The position numbers and the translations under genes were made by a program. The notes under the pieces were generated by a model. It saw only the letters and a list, made by a program, of their open reading frames with translations. It was not told where the DNA came from and searched no databases. Positions 40,638 through 52,369 of a stretch of DNA of 64,000 bases are shown piece after piece. The DNA lies in assembly GCA_977006965.1 (NCBI GenBank), contig OZ345381.1:62001-126000 (forward strand). Reading direction: 5' to 3'. Source of the DNA: Phymatolithon calcareum. Lineage: Eukaryota > Rhodophyta > Florideophyceae > Hapalidiales. Position 1 is the first letter of the stretch. Each line of letters begins with the position of its first letter.

Positions 40638-43141
40638 TCCCCACCACCGCGTCTAGCCGCCACATTCCAAGCTTGTCGCCATCAGGGCCGCACCCCAGGG
40701 GCAGACACCTTTAATCTCGTCGCGCCCGATTATTAGAATGCCCTGTTTCGACAACGCACAGATGCCTATTGGGTGTGATGCCCTTTCTCTTCCCACGACT
40801 CGTCGATTCAACCCCCGCCCGGTCGCGCGTCCAAATCATACTCACACAGCTCGTTCTTACCACTATACTGCACCGTTCTCATCATCATCACGTCTCCTTC
40901 CATCTTGCATAAGGCTATATGTGTTGCACTTTCACACACACGATCATCGTGCAGCAACCAAGCCCTATTTGAACGAGTTTTCAGTTTCATGCCCAACTGA
41001 GAAAATTCCAACAATTGTTTCAACTTTCGAAACTTTAAAAAATATACCAAATAGATTCGAGTCGCCTGCCGTTTTGCCTGAAGGTGTAGTAGCTTTCCTG
41101 ATATATTGCACTGTTTCGTACACCAGGAAATCGTACAGACTGTGAGAGGAAAGAGCGCAAAACGTGCATGTGGACAAGTCGATTGGCTTTGAGAAGGTCT
41201 TGGAAAAACAATGGCCGTGGCCTCCGTACTGCGATTAATCCAATTGGGCCGAAGGTATTAGTGTGCGGAGTGTTCTCTACTCCAGTGGGTATCCCTTCAA
41301 AGCAGGAGAGTGCCAACGAGAATGGTTCGAGAAGTCATCAAGAAAAAAGTAACGGTTGATGGAGCACGTTCGTCTATGCGAAACGGCGCGTGATGCCACG
41401 ACTCAAGCCGTAAACGAAAGTGAAGGACATCAAGATTCTCAACTCAACCCTTCCGTCTGTCCGAAATTTAAGTCGACAGGTAACGCATCACCTGTGCACC
41501 TACTTACAGTGAAACACTCAGAATTCTTTGAATTGTGTCGTGGGCAGGTATTGTACTGTACTGTTTTACTACAGCTGTAGTTTCAAAGTTGGAAAGGATG
41601 GAACATATCATAGTAAGTTTTAAGTAACCGTTATTAGTACTGTAACCGATTACGATGAACGAATTTGTTCCTGGGAAGGGCGCCTCTCAGAAACAGGCCC
41701 TTGGGGCCTATTTCGGGAAGGTCGACCCTAAACCTGCATAAGAAACGGTTCATCGATCGCGCAATCTTTAAGAGTGTCGAGTATTGCTAGGAATGGGTGT
41801 CCTTGCGTCATGGCTCGAAGGGGAGGACATGCCCTCATGTCCTTGCCCAATCATGCCTCATCAGATGCGCAGTATGATACTGTACCTCTTTTTTCAAAGT
41901 TGTGCGCCATGCTTACAGTGCTTTATTTTAATAAATCTATGTAAGAATAGCGCACGACTGAAAGTCGTGGTGTTCGTGGGAACAAAGTAAAGAGGAGAGA
42001 GTACCCAGTACGTGCAGAGAGTTCATACCGGTCCGTTTATTGCGTGTGAAGAGTTGAGCTTGAGGATAAAACCGGATGATTCGTTTTTATAAGATTATTG
42101 CATTACTAAATAATTTTCTTAAAACCAATCTAGCAGATGTGTTGTGGTCGTAATCAGGAAGGTCGTGTTCAATCGGATTCTTGCCAGTTTATTGAACAAG
42201 GCGACGCTTGTCTGCCTTAAGTACTAATTTCTACCCACTCGGAACGTACTCTACAATAGTACAGTTACCGGGACATTATTGCCTGGGTATTATTATTAGG
42301 GTCCCAGGAAATATCAATGCTCAATTAGGGCTCAACACTGTACACGACACAATATAGGTTTCGTGTACTCCCGATTTCGGAGCTCGAGATAAGCATGTGG
42401 TCAACGTAATCCATATGGTTGAGAGCAAGTAATTGCCGGCGCTCGGAACACATACCTGTTCCGTTTCGTGCAGCGCTTGTATCACTTCACGACAAGATGC
42501 CTTGGTAACTTTTAAATAAAAACTCCCACTTCTTCTTCTAAACCAATCTATCTGACTATCTTGCAGAAGTAATTAAAGGCTCTTAGTTCTTTCAGAATGT
42601 ATATTTCAGCAGCGATACTGGCTTTAGTAAGGGTTTAATAACCAATATACTAATGGTTAACCTTTCTTGGTCCTGTTGGACTAAAAACTGCTTCTCAAAT
42701 TTTCTTTACCTACAACATATACGGAACGAACTATCGCACGACGTTCTGAAGACACGTTCGCCAGGGAAGGGTTTACATTGAACTGTACAAGCATTTCTCT
42801 CGAAACTAATAACTCAAGGTCTTACGTCTACACCAAGTGTCTCCTACATTCCTGAACGGCTGACAAGCGGAATGAACTTTTTTTAGTATTAGCATAGCTT
42901 TTCCGGCAAGGTCGACGTCATGTTACCTCTCCATTTGTCAGACCACAGCTTTTGTTTTTGCACAGTATCATTCCTTGTCGCCTCTGACGTCGTCTATCGG
43001 CATTCTTCACAAGCGGACGAGACATTATAGCGACAGCTTCTGATAGTTGCCCCGATTCCGCAGCCCGAACGGATACTGTGGTCACAAGTGCAGCATTACT
43101 GATCTACAACACGTGCCAAATGTTTCCAACCCCACTCCTGC
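40638..43141. other. intergenic, no gene seen
   Basis: About 2.5 kb of short frames. The sequence gccttggtaacttttaaa at about 42501 recurs with one change at 3444, pointing to a shared mobile-element fragment. TACTGTA words at 41554, 41640 and 41878. Confidence 0.4.
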
Positions 43142-44674
43142 ATTCCTCTCTACAAGAAAGGTCCAGCGCACATTGCGGCAAACTACAGGCCTATATCTCT
43201 CCTGAGTCCGGTCAGGAAGATTATCGATTCCGCCCTGGACTCATACATAAGGGTTCACTACGGCTTCAATAGGGCACAACTCGGTTATCGGAGAGCACAT
43301 ATCTGGCGATACTTCGCGCAAAAAGTACTATGCAAAATGGCCACCCGTACGCTGCTGTACTCGACTTATCTGCAGCTTACGACAGCGTCCCGAGGAATAT
43401 CCTCCTTGAACGACAGAAGAACAAGCTACCGGCATACATCGCAAGGATGGTATCTTACATGATGAAACTCTCGTGGATTACGCCGGCAGGAGACGAAACA
43501 AAAACATGGTACATTATCGACCGAGTTGTTCCCCAAGGGTCCCCCCCTCAGTCCATGCCTATACAATATATTCATGGATACGTTCGCCGAAGCCGCTGCC
43601 CAAGTACCAAGAACCGTGTCTGAACATCCAGCGCAATTATTTGCTGATGATGTTCTTCTTCAGGCAAAGAATGCCAAAGGGTTGCAAGAACTATTGGATA
43701 TAGCCACGAAGTGGGCAGGCGAAAACTCCATAAAATGGAACACAAAAGCCAGGAAAGAGTGAGGTTCTTAAGTACAAAGGCCTCCCAAAGAAGAAATTCT
43801 TCCTTGCATAAAAAGAGCTGCATCAGGCCTGGAGAATATCCTACCTGGGGATCATCATGAACAACAACGGAGTCACGGACGATTTCAAGAGTTCGGAATG
43901 CGGTGGGATGTATGCGCAAACTCAGCCAAATAGGCGTGAACGTCAGATGATTCCAGCCAGCCACTTACGTCAGGATTTTCAAGTCATTGATTCTCTACAA
44001 ATGGGAGTATGCCATTCACCTGACCCCGATCACCAAACCTCTGCTATCGGCAATCGAAGCAGCAGAAGGTCTTTTCTTCAGGTATGTTTTCGGAAAATAT
44101 GCCGAACATCGAAGGGAGCGGATGCGAGTGCTCTGCCGACTCGCCAGCCCACAGATGAGGAGAGCGCACCAGATTGAATGGTTCGCCTTAAGCCTGGTAA
44201 GACGGAAGAAGTACCTTGAGCTCGCAGAAGAATACCAAAGAAGAGAAGAAGATCTGGAAGATGTATCAAAGGATATTGGGCATATTAGAGAAGAGAAGCA
44301 CCTCAACGAAGCTCTAAAACAAGCAGAAGGTATGGTATCAAAAATCGGACGAATACAGAAGCAGCAAAAATATGGACGTTGGAAGAAGAGGTACGGACAG
44401 TTAAAATCCCGGTTGACAAGCCCAATGAACTACCAGGAGTGTTACGTATTAGGGACAGGACTGCGCGGTTGAGATGCCTGAGATTTCTTTTCGACAGAGC
44501 TCCTTTGTGGAGAAAATCAGTTTTAGCAAAGTACTTTGGGTCAGGTGCTGTGGATGAGCTCTTTGTGCTCCAACGCACACTACGGTGCATGAAGATGGAC
44601 CAAGAAACAGAATATGAATGCGAAAGACTCACTCGAACCCTCACAGCAGAGAAATTCGGATTAAGGAGATATTA
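43142..44674 (+). pseudogene. decayed non-LTR (LINE) reverse transcriptase
   Basis: A run of RT motifs in shifted frames: AANYRPISLLSPVRK (43170-43215), then AAVLDLSAAYDSVPRNIL (43350-43403, first catalytic Asp), VVPQGSPP (43526), AQLFADDVLLQAK (43632-43670, catalytic FADD), and SYLGIIMNNNGV (43836-43870). The following frame 43987-44472 is a charged helical C-terminal region, then the decayed end. At least three frame shifts and stops separate the blocks, so the element cannot make protein. It is on the opposite strand to the RT at 2.4-3.9 kb. Confidence 0.85.
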
Positions 44675-45640
44675 GGAGGCTAGTAGAGAGATGAATGTGG
44701 AAGACAGCGAGAAGCTGCCCCGTTAATCAAATTGAGGTTTTGGGAGTCAACATATAACCCCTTCTCCTGCAAATCGAACTCATCATATTCATCCGTAAAG
44801 GGCATGTCAGACGCGGATGCATCGCGTAAACAGAAGCCCGTAGCGTCCAGGCAGCTACGGTTACAAAAAGCTCTTTCAACGTAGTGGTGTGCAAATGTTC
44901 AAGAGTGGGGGTGTACAAATTTCGGTCCAACGGACATCTCATTCTCCAGAGCCGCGGTGCCTTTTTCTAGACATTGTCGCACATTTCTGGAATCCGTGGC
45001 TCCATATTCAAGCACGGCGAGCTTGTTACCAACCAGAAACTGAAGCCACCTGGCCCCGCACTCTCAGCAACGAGTACAATTTGTTAGTCCATATCGGGTA
45101 CTACAATTCTCATGGACTAGATATTGGTTTTCCTCTTATCAGCCCATCGCAGCTTTCTCGCAACTTCTCCGTCTCGTCATCATAGATGAGTTTCCAGGAA
45201 AACTTGACTCTCGTTTCACACTTGTACTTAGTCGCTCAATAATTCTTTTGGTCTAAAAAAAGGCAAACAGCCGCACAAAGTATCTTCAGGTCACAAAGCC
45301 TTGTACCCTCGGTCGTACCCACAAAAGACCGAAACACATGGGCATGTAATGGGCATCCAGAATGATGACGCTTTAACGCTAGTAGAATCCTTGGTTGTAA
45401 TCCGAAATCACTGGGAGTGAAAAGATAAGGTTGGGTTTATCTTGAAAAGGGGTGATATCTCTGTGATGCGATGCTTAAGTCTAAGATGCGACCAGGATCG
45501 CCGCTTAAATAGGGCAGGGGCGTGCAATTGAACACCCTGTAAAAAAGAGGGAGTTACTGGCATATGGATCTCAGCGTGTGCATTGGTCGTGCGTCCTCAT
45601 CAAGAATGAGAAACAAGACTTAGAATGCCATTCTCCAATC
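44675..45640. other. intergenic, no gene seen
   Basis: About 950 bp between two LINE pieces, probably part of the same or another decayed element. No motif recognised. Confidence 0.35.
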
Positions 45641-46082
45641 AATCTACGCAAATATAATTGCATGGTTCGCTCTACGAAAAAAGGCTCGCAGCCTCCTCGA
45701 TCGCCTTCTTCTTGGTCTGCTCCGTCAGCGTGGCAATCGCATTGGTACGCGGCTTGAAGACCTACACATCTCAGATAGACGGGCTGATGTAATACTCAAC
45801 CAGCTTATAACTAATTGCTGTCCAATCGTCGCCAGCTTTCACCATGGACACAACGAGAATGAGCCACTTCCTCACGACCCAATGTGCAAGAAATGCCCGT
45901 ATGGTGTGAAGGAAACTGTGGAACATATGATCCTACATTGTTCGGGTCGGGCTGTTAGTCGACGGAAATTCATCGGCAGAGTTCGGAGCAAAACGGTAGA
46001 AGATCTGTGCAGAGAGAAACCCGTAGCGATAATCCAATATTTGAACGAAGAGAACTTGCTCGAGAGCAAGTTTAGGCGTTAA
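45641..46082 (+). mobile_element. LINE 3' fragment with Cys-His motif
   Basis: Plus-strand coding remnant ending in MCKKCPYGVKETVEHMILHC (45882-45941), a CxxC..H..C finger found at the C-terminus of many LINE polyproteins. It continues to a KTVEDLCREKPVAII block and stops at 46080. The same ending occurs at 26040-26222 and 58740-58889, so these are 3' ends of one family. The upstream part (45700-45880) continues as protein-like sequence in this frame. Confidence 0.7.
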
Positions 46083-46096
46083 CTTAAAAATTGACG

Positions 46097-46886
46097 TCAT
46101 CTGCAATGAAGAAAGAAAGAAAGAAACGTCGCATCAGTCTGCATGAAAAGAACACGGCTAGAGTCGGACCATGCTATGAGCTTGATGCGGTACACCTTGA
46201 AGTAGGGATGATCGATGTCAGGATAACGGAGAACGCAAATCTCGACAAGGGTCTGCTCATGGTACTCGTTCTTGGCACATAACGTCTCGAAAGAGTCCAC
46301 GGTAGCTCCAGTGCTGGCAACAATCTCGGCGAGGATGTTAATGTCAGTGCCCGTAGAGTTAATGATATCCTCGTCTGCGTACTCAGATGAGTGCAATTGT
46401 GCACAACGAATTGGTGAGGCTCAAAAATTGAGATCTTAAACATTAAGGGCACGTAATGAACATACCCGCGATCAGATTCTTGAACCACACATCGACCTCC
46501 TTCACAATCTGGGCTTTAGGACTGCCGTCAAACTTGAAGGCAGCCGCCCTGAAATCCTTGATGAGCTTATCGGTGACTTGCGTTTCTTTTCCCGTGGGTT
46601 CAAGAATTGTGTTCTGCATGAGGGCGCCCATAACATTCGCCTACGCCTTGTTCCGCAGTTTCGAGATAGCACGAGTGGTACCACTGATGATGAGCTTGAG
46701 TTCGTCATCCATCAACTTGACACTTTCGGCAGTGAGAGTCCCGAATGATGGAGCGAGGTCAAAGTTAAGGCATTCTATTGATGGCTTTTCCGAGACGTTG
46801 ATCTTCGAGAAATCAAAGGCCTTGACGACAGGCTTTGGAAGCAATATACTGGTAGGGCAATATAGTGCAACATATTGATCTTGCAC
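46097..46886 (-). pseudogene. decayed gene of unknown function
   Basis: Three minus-strand frames follow one another: 46886-46641, 46631-46443 and 46396-46097. Each looks protein-like (LLPKPVVKAFDFSKINVSE; KLIKDFRAAAFKFDGSPKAQ; EICVLRYPDIDHPYFKVYRI). They are separated by a stop and a short non-coding gap. I could not join the last two with a clean intron in phase. The family is not recognised; it may be a mobile-element or virus-like gene or a decayed host gene. Confidence 0.35.
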
Positions 46887-49680
46887 TACTATTTTCTCGA
46901 TGTTTCGTATTGGAATACGTATTGGCTTCCATGAAGACGATGGAGAGATGCGGACTGTAATATGTACTCCGGCGTGAGCTACGACTCCGAAACGTAGACG
47001 GTATGGAAATTTACGAGAAAGTATTAGACATCTATTGCAACACTATTGCTTGAATCAAACCTATTGCAAGATATTGGTACTGTTCGACTACTCGCCCCAA
47101 TAAATTGCAAGATATTGCTTCCAATGCCTGCTTGACGAGGTCTGCGGCAACTTTGGCACCGATGGGTAGCCCGAATGCACCGACAATGGCAGGCACCATC
47201 ATTGTCATGATGGGTGTGTGGATTCGACTCGCAAAAAACGGCTACTGCGTTACTATCAGAGTGGCGATGAGCAGATACTGCTGTCGTTTCTGATGAAACC
47301 TCTTCCTTGGGGCCCAGCACGGAGTCTTGGCTTGGTTGCCGCTATTTACAATCTGGTGCATACCCCCAGGAGCACATATTATCTTTTCTCTTTGCAAAGT
47401 GGAGTGCCTTGTTATAGGTACACGTAATATTGTGTCACTGTTCTAATGAGACAGTGCACGAAATATTAGAAACTACTTTGCGACTTACTCTTTGGAAGTA
47501 CATGCAATTACCTAATGTAGGTATCCAACCTCATCAGTTGCTAAAGTACGTGCACATTTTGAGCAACGCAAAGCAAGTGAGACAACTGAAGCACAGCACC
47601 TTGTGCGAAAAATCCTCATGCTCCATTTGGTCAGCAGCAGGACCAAGTATTTTTTGCCGGCGACAGCGCCATGCGCACTGTTGTAAAGGCGATCATTACC
47701 ATTACTAGTACTGAAGTAACATTGTGAACGGTTGAATTAGCAATGAAGTTTGCAATTGTTTTCATTGATAGTTCATAGTACTATTGCCGTGGCAATGAAT
47801 AAGCTAACAGTGTTGTTACGGCATTCTTGTTTCAGCTTTTCAAAATCTGCTCCATACCATTACATCGACTAACACATAGCGTCTTGAAACTTCCCCTGCT
47901 CAGGAACGCACGAAACTCTTCACAAGCTTCGTTTCACCGCTCTCTTCACCTCACTGCTTTCGCCCTAAACAGACGCCGCCTGGATATCATGATCTCATTT
48001 AGTCTTTGACAGAGGGCAATCCTCCCTTCCCAAATTTTATATGAAGTCGCACCTTCAATACCATTACTCGTTGTGAATTAGCAATGACAGCGGTTTCAAT
48101 ATTCCAACCATTCTCAATACCATTAGCAGCAATGAACCAGCAATGAGAGCGGCCAGAACGTTTCAGCATTCAAAACTCATGCTCCACAATGCTGCCACTA
48201 TGTCTAACACGTTAGCGCGTACAATTGTTCGAATCAACCTAGCCTCAACTTCATGAGTGAGAAAATTTAAAAAACACATAACAAGCTTACAATTGAATGC
48301 TATGACAATAAAATTTATCCCTTCTCACCACAACTTAGCGTGCTCAGATTGACAAGGGGTACCAACAGCTATACGAGAGTACGGAATCTCCTGGCAATGA
48401 CATAGGTCGTATGTACATTGCAGGCTCGAAATCATTAGTACTGATTGATCCCTGGATCTTGCCCCAACTCATTTCTCAACTACACAGGTGACTCCGCACG
48501 TTGCGCACTAGGCCATTGCAACATTGTCAACTCTCTCGTACCTCTCTTAAGTCTTCCCAATGCAATGCAACCCTTCTACCATTGCTCTGGGAACGGGCAT
48601 TGTGCGACATCCGTTTTGTTTGTGAAAGGCCGATCACTTCAACTTGTCTGCTTGAGGTATAAAGTTTATGCAGGTTTTATCCATTATCTACTGCCATAAC
48701 AGGAAGTATCCAATGAGCGTCCCGGGTTCTCAAGCCCATAAAAAAAATCAAAATCTAAGATGGGGAAGTAGGTCCTTAAGGTTGCCATACTTGCTCTCCG
48801 AGCTGAGGAAGACACCAAAAAAAGGCGTACCGTATCTCTATGCAAGATTACTGTACGATTCATTCTCGTGGCTATATAATTTTGAAAACTAATCTTTCGT
48901 TTTGTGATTTTCTGAAAAAAGATGCAAAAATATTGGCATGGAAAGAGCTCTTTCGCTCATCTCCCCACGGCTCCTCCTTGATTTTTTTCAAAAATTAAAT
49001 GTACTTACAGTGCAAGCAAAATTTCCAGTATATTAGAAGAATGTTGGATTTTTGTTTACTGTATAATGTATACATGTTCCATACAGTAATCATAAACTTT
49101 GTCTTGGCCGGTGCAAAAAAAAACATTTTCAATAAAGCACAGTTGTTATTGTGTATTTAACTTTCCCGCATCTCTTAACCGTGGGACTGTTGACGTTGAC
49201 AACAACCTGTTTTATGATCGCGCTCTTGTGTTCAGATCAATACGATGGTTCGTGACTCTGCCCAAGTAACTTAAATTGCTTGCCTGCTGGGCTTTCTGAA
49301 TGCGAAACGCAATATTTGAAAACGCACGTGCATAAACGCGTTTAGCGCGCTCGTCAGGTGTGCAGACTGGTCTGACTGTTTGCCGCCTGCGAATGAATTG
49401 ATGGAGCGGAAAAGAATATTGCGGACCAGTGCTATGACAAATGCATGAAACGCAAGGGCCAACAAGGGCCCCCCTCTGGTGCTCTGTGCCACTCCGCGAA
49501 TCGAAATTCGTAATAATGCTGTTATGTTCGGGAATCTTTGCGGCCGTGACGAGTGAAACAAATGCATGTCATGGCTCTGAATATTCACCCGCAAGAGTTG
49601 TAACCCTGACCTCTGCTTCTTGAGTAACTTACCCCTACCAAGCGCAACTATCCTCTACGTTAGTTGCAACCGCAGGCAAG
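46887..49680. other. intergenic with small repeats
   Basis: No supported gene in 2.8 kb. The words ttgcaagatattg (47060, 47105) and gaattagcaatga (47728, 48074) recur, with related taccattact units at 47697, 48059 and a variant at 48118. These look like short repeats of a decayed element. The last 300 bp should include the promoter of the HD-domain gene. Confidence 0.45.
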
Positions 49681-51572
49681 ATGAACAGCCCTGCGCTTCA
49701 TCTGGATGACCCCGACTCGCCGCCATGCGTCACCTATAGCTCGCAAGGAAGCGCGGCAGATGGCGTTAAAGGTGCGTGCGAATTGAGATTGTGTTCTTGT
49801 TCCTTCTTATCTTCATGCAACTTTGCTGATTCCTTTTTTTCTCGTTTCTAGTCATCAACGACCCCATCCATGGTCACTTTGAACTCCCAGCCTATGTGCT
49901 GGATGTCATCGATACCCCACACATTCAGCGCTTGCGCGACCTCAAGCAACTCGGCTGCACCTACTATGTCTATCCCGGCGCGTCTCACAATCGATTCGAG
50001 CACAGTGTTGGGGTATCCCATCTGTCAGCCTCCTTCGTACGCGGATTGTACACTAGTTCACGTGACCGCCGCTCAAAAAGCGCTTTTGATAATCAGCGTC
50101 ATTTTAATGATTCCTTGCGCATAGTCGAGATTGCTGGTTTGTGTCACGACCTCGGCCATGGCCCATTCAGTCACTTATTTGACCATGTCTTCTTGACTAA
50201 TGTTGCCCGTCGCGGCGTAATCAAGGATCACCCGAACATGGAGCATGAGGTCAGGTCCATCATGCTTCTTGAGCACCTCATCGATACATACAACCTCGAT
50301 TATGATGTCCAGACTGTCCGTCAGATCTCCAACCTTATTACCGGAGAAAGGCCACCGCCAGGACGTGATTCAATGGTGCCTCAGTTCATATACGACGTCG
50401 TTTCTAACTCAAGATCTGGCGTCGACACGGACAAGTTTGATTATCTTGCCCGAGACGTGTACAATGTCGGTTTGCAGGGCAATTACGGCTTTGACCACAA
50501 TCGACTCATGAAGTTTGCAAAGGTTATTGATGACAGCATTTGCTTTCATCGCAAGGAGATATTCAATGTGTACCACCTCTTTCTAACTCGTTTCCAACTA
50601 CACCGTACGTATTCGCAGCGCCACCCATTTCCTGCGTTCGGTCGCAGAGCGTTGACCTTCCCATTCGTTTTTGACAACTTCTTTGTCGCTGTAGGAACGG
50701 TTTATAATCACCGCGCGTCTGTCAGCATTGACGCAATGATTACCGACGCCTTTCTTGAGGCGGACCCAATTCTGAAAATATCGGATTCCATTACAGACCC
50801 TGTCGAGTTTATGAGTATGACGGACAACTTGCTGCATACCATTCAATATTCTAAGAACCCAAGGCTCTCTAATGCAAAAGAGATTGTTGAACGTCTGCGC
50901 CGACGCAACCTTTATTGTTTTGTCGATGAAATTTTGCTTCCTGCAGGATGCACTCGCAAAATTCGCCCAGAAGAAATCACGACGTGCCAAGAGTCTGGAT
51001 CAACGGGGGTGCACCTTGTGCCCGGTGACATCGTGCTTGCCCCCGTAACCTTGAACTTTGGCATGAAGAACCATAATCCTGTCGACAAGGTCCTTTTCTT
51101 CAAAGACTGGTACGTGAACGGCATTTGATTTTTCTTTTGGAGCTTTAGCTCTTTTCTAACCTAGGCTTTCGTGCGGTTCGTTATTTTCTATTGAGCAACG
51201 ATTTTCAGGGAGGACAACAGCCCAATTCACATCTCAAGCCGTAAGGTATCTTATGTCCTTCCGGCTCATTTTGAAGAGAAGATTCTTCGCGTGTACTTGA
51301 GAAAAAAGAGAGGAGCTGAGGGCGATTTATATCGCGAAGCAGCGAAAAAGGCCTTCAGGAATTTCCTTCGACGTGCAAATCTCGGATCTCCCTTGCCATC
51401 ACCGCCTCAACATTCGGTCAGCTTATCTAATGGCAAGTCTCTCACCCGGCCCCTGGTCGAAATTCCACTTGCTCCGCTCGAAACCAGCGCTCATTTTACT
51501 CTTATTGGACAGAACGGCTCAGTGCAATCAAAAGACGGTCCAGAGAGTAAGAGAATTCGACACTCAGATTAG
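49681..51572 (+). CDS. SAMHD1-like HD-domain dNTP triphosphohydrolase
   Basis: Three exons, 49681-49771, 49852-51109 and 51209-51572, with GT-AG introns of 80 and 99 nt, give 570 residues in one frame. The HD metal site is complete: His81 in RFEHSVG, His129-Asp130 in GLCHDLGHGPFSH, and the late Asp in GVDTDKFDYLARD (about 222-229). VINDPIHGHFELP at residues 31-43 is the start of the family core. SAMHD1 hydrolyses dNTPs to nucleosides and triphosphate. The SAM domain of the vertebrate protein is absent; only 30 residues precede the core. The final exon has the basic C-terminal lobe (SSRKVSYVLPAHFEEKILRVYL) and a low-complexity tail. Without the second intron the frame ends at a stop at 51128. 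Confidence 0.92.
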
Positions 51573-51614
51573 AAGAATTTACTCCAGTAAACTTTCCTAT
51601 TACTGTCTATTTCG

Positions 51615-52295
51615 CTAAGACCTGGGTATGCACCATTTTTGCAGCGGTTTACCATCGCCACAGTTGTTTATCGCCTTCAACAAGAGGCGTTTCGCCACAG
51701 TCTGTGGAAAACCCATTATCGCGCTCCTTTCTCCAATGATGCAGTCCGTGTACTTGATAACCTGTGGGTGCTCAATTCGCAAACCACCAGCGCTTTCCAT
51801 GGACCCACCATTCTCAATGAGGTCCTCAATGACATCGTCCGGCATTGCCCGAAAGTAAACCTCCGCCTCATCCACGTCTGCCCAGCATCGCTTACTGTGA
51901 AGGTCCACAACAACTACAGAGCTCACGGTCGTAGCAGGCGCAGTACCGTAACTGCGCAAAACGGTTCGCGCGTGCTCCTTACTGGTCGGTTTGCCCAAGA
52001 CTTGAGATTTATGTGTAACGACGGAATCGCCACACACAAGCAGTGTCTTTCCTTGTGATTCTGGTGCTGGCACTAGATCCTCTTTCGCCAGTATTGCACG
52101 TGCCTTTGCTAGCCCGATGGAAAGGACAAGCGATCGTGGGGAATCTTCGGATATCGCCGACTCGTCAATGTCTGCCACCACAACCGAAAATGCTGGTACT
52201 CCAAGTTCACCCAGCAAAGTCTTACGTGACCATGACTTGGAACCAAGTATCAGTTTAGCAAGACCGCTCCATTTTCCTGACATGCGGTCGTTCAT
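51615..52295 (-). CDS. Maf/Ham1-like nucleotide pyrophosphatase (Maf family)
   Basis: A 226-aa protein of the Maf/YhdE family that hydrolyses non-canonical or canonical nucleoside triphosphates to monophosphates. LILGSKSWSRKTLLGELG (residues 15-32) is the family's nucleotide-binding N-terminal motif. It is followed by DIDE (about 44) and LVCGDSVV (about 86), the acidic catalytic centre. GGSMESAGGLRIE (about 165) is the later conserved glycine-rich block. The start is the first ATG (52295), although Met5 is possible. No intron. It lies tail to tail with the HD-domain gene (42 bp between stop codons) and 75 bp downstream of the co-directional coiled-coil gene. Confidence 0.88.
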   Translation of the reverse strand: MNDRMSGKWSGLAKLILGSKSWSRKTLLGELGVPAFSVVVADIDESAISEDSPRSLVLSIGLAKARAILAKEDLVPAPESQGKTLLVCGDSVVTHKSQVLGKPTSKEHARTVLRSYGTAPATTVSSVVVVDLHSKRCWADVDEAEVYFRAMPDDVIEDLIENGGSMESAGGLRIEHPQVIKYTDCIIGERSAIMGFPQTVAKRLLLKAINNCGDGKPLQKWCIPRS

Positions 52296-52369
52296 CGGGA
52301 AAACGAAGGCGTTGCTTCGTATGAGTCAGGGCAAAATCAATCGACGGAATGAACAATATTCCCTGAATG

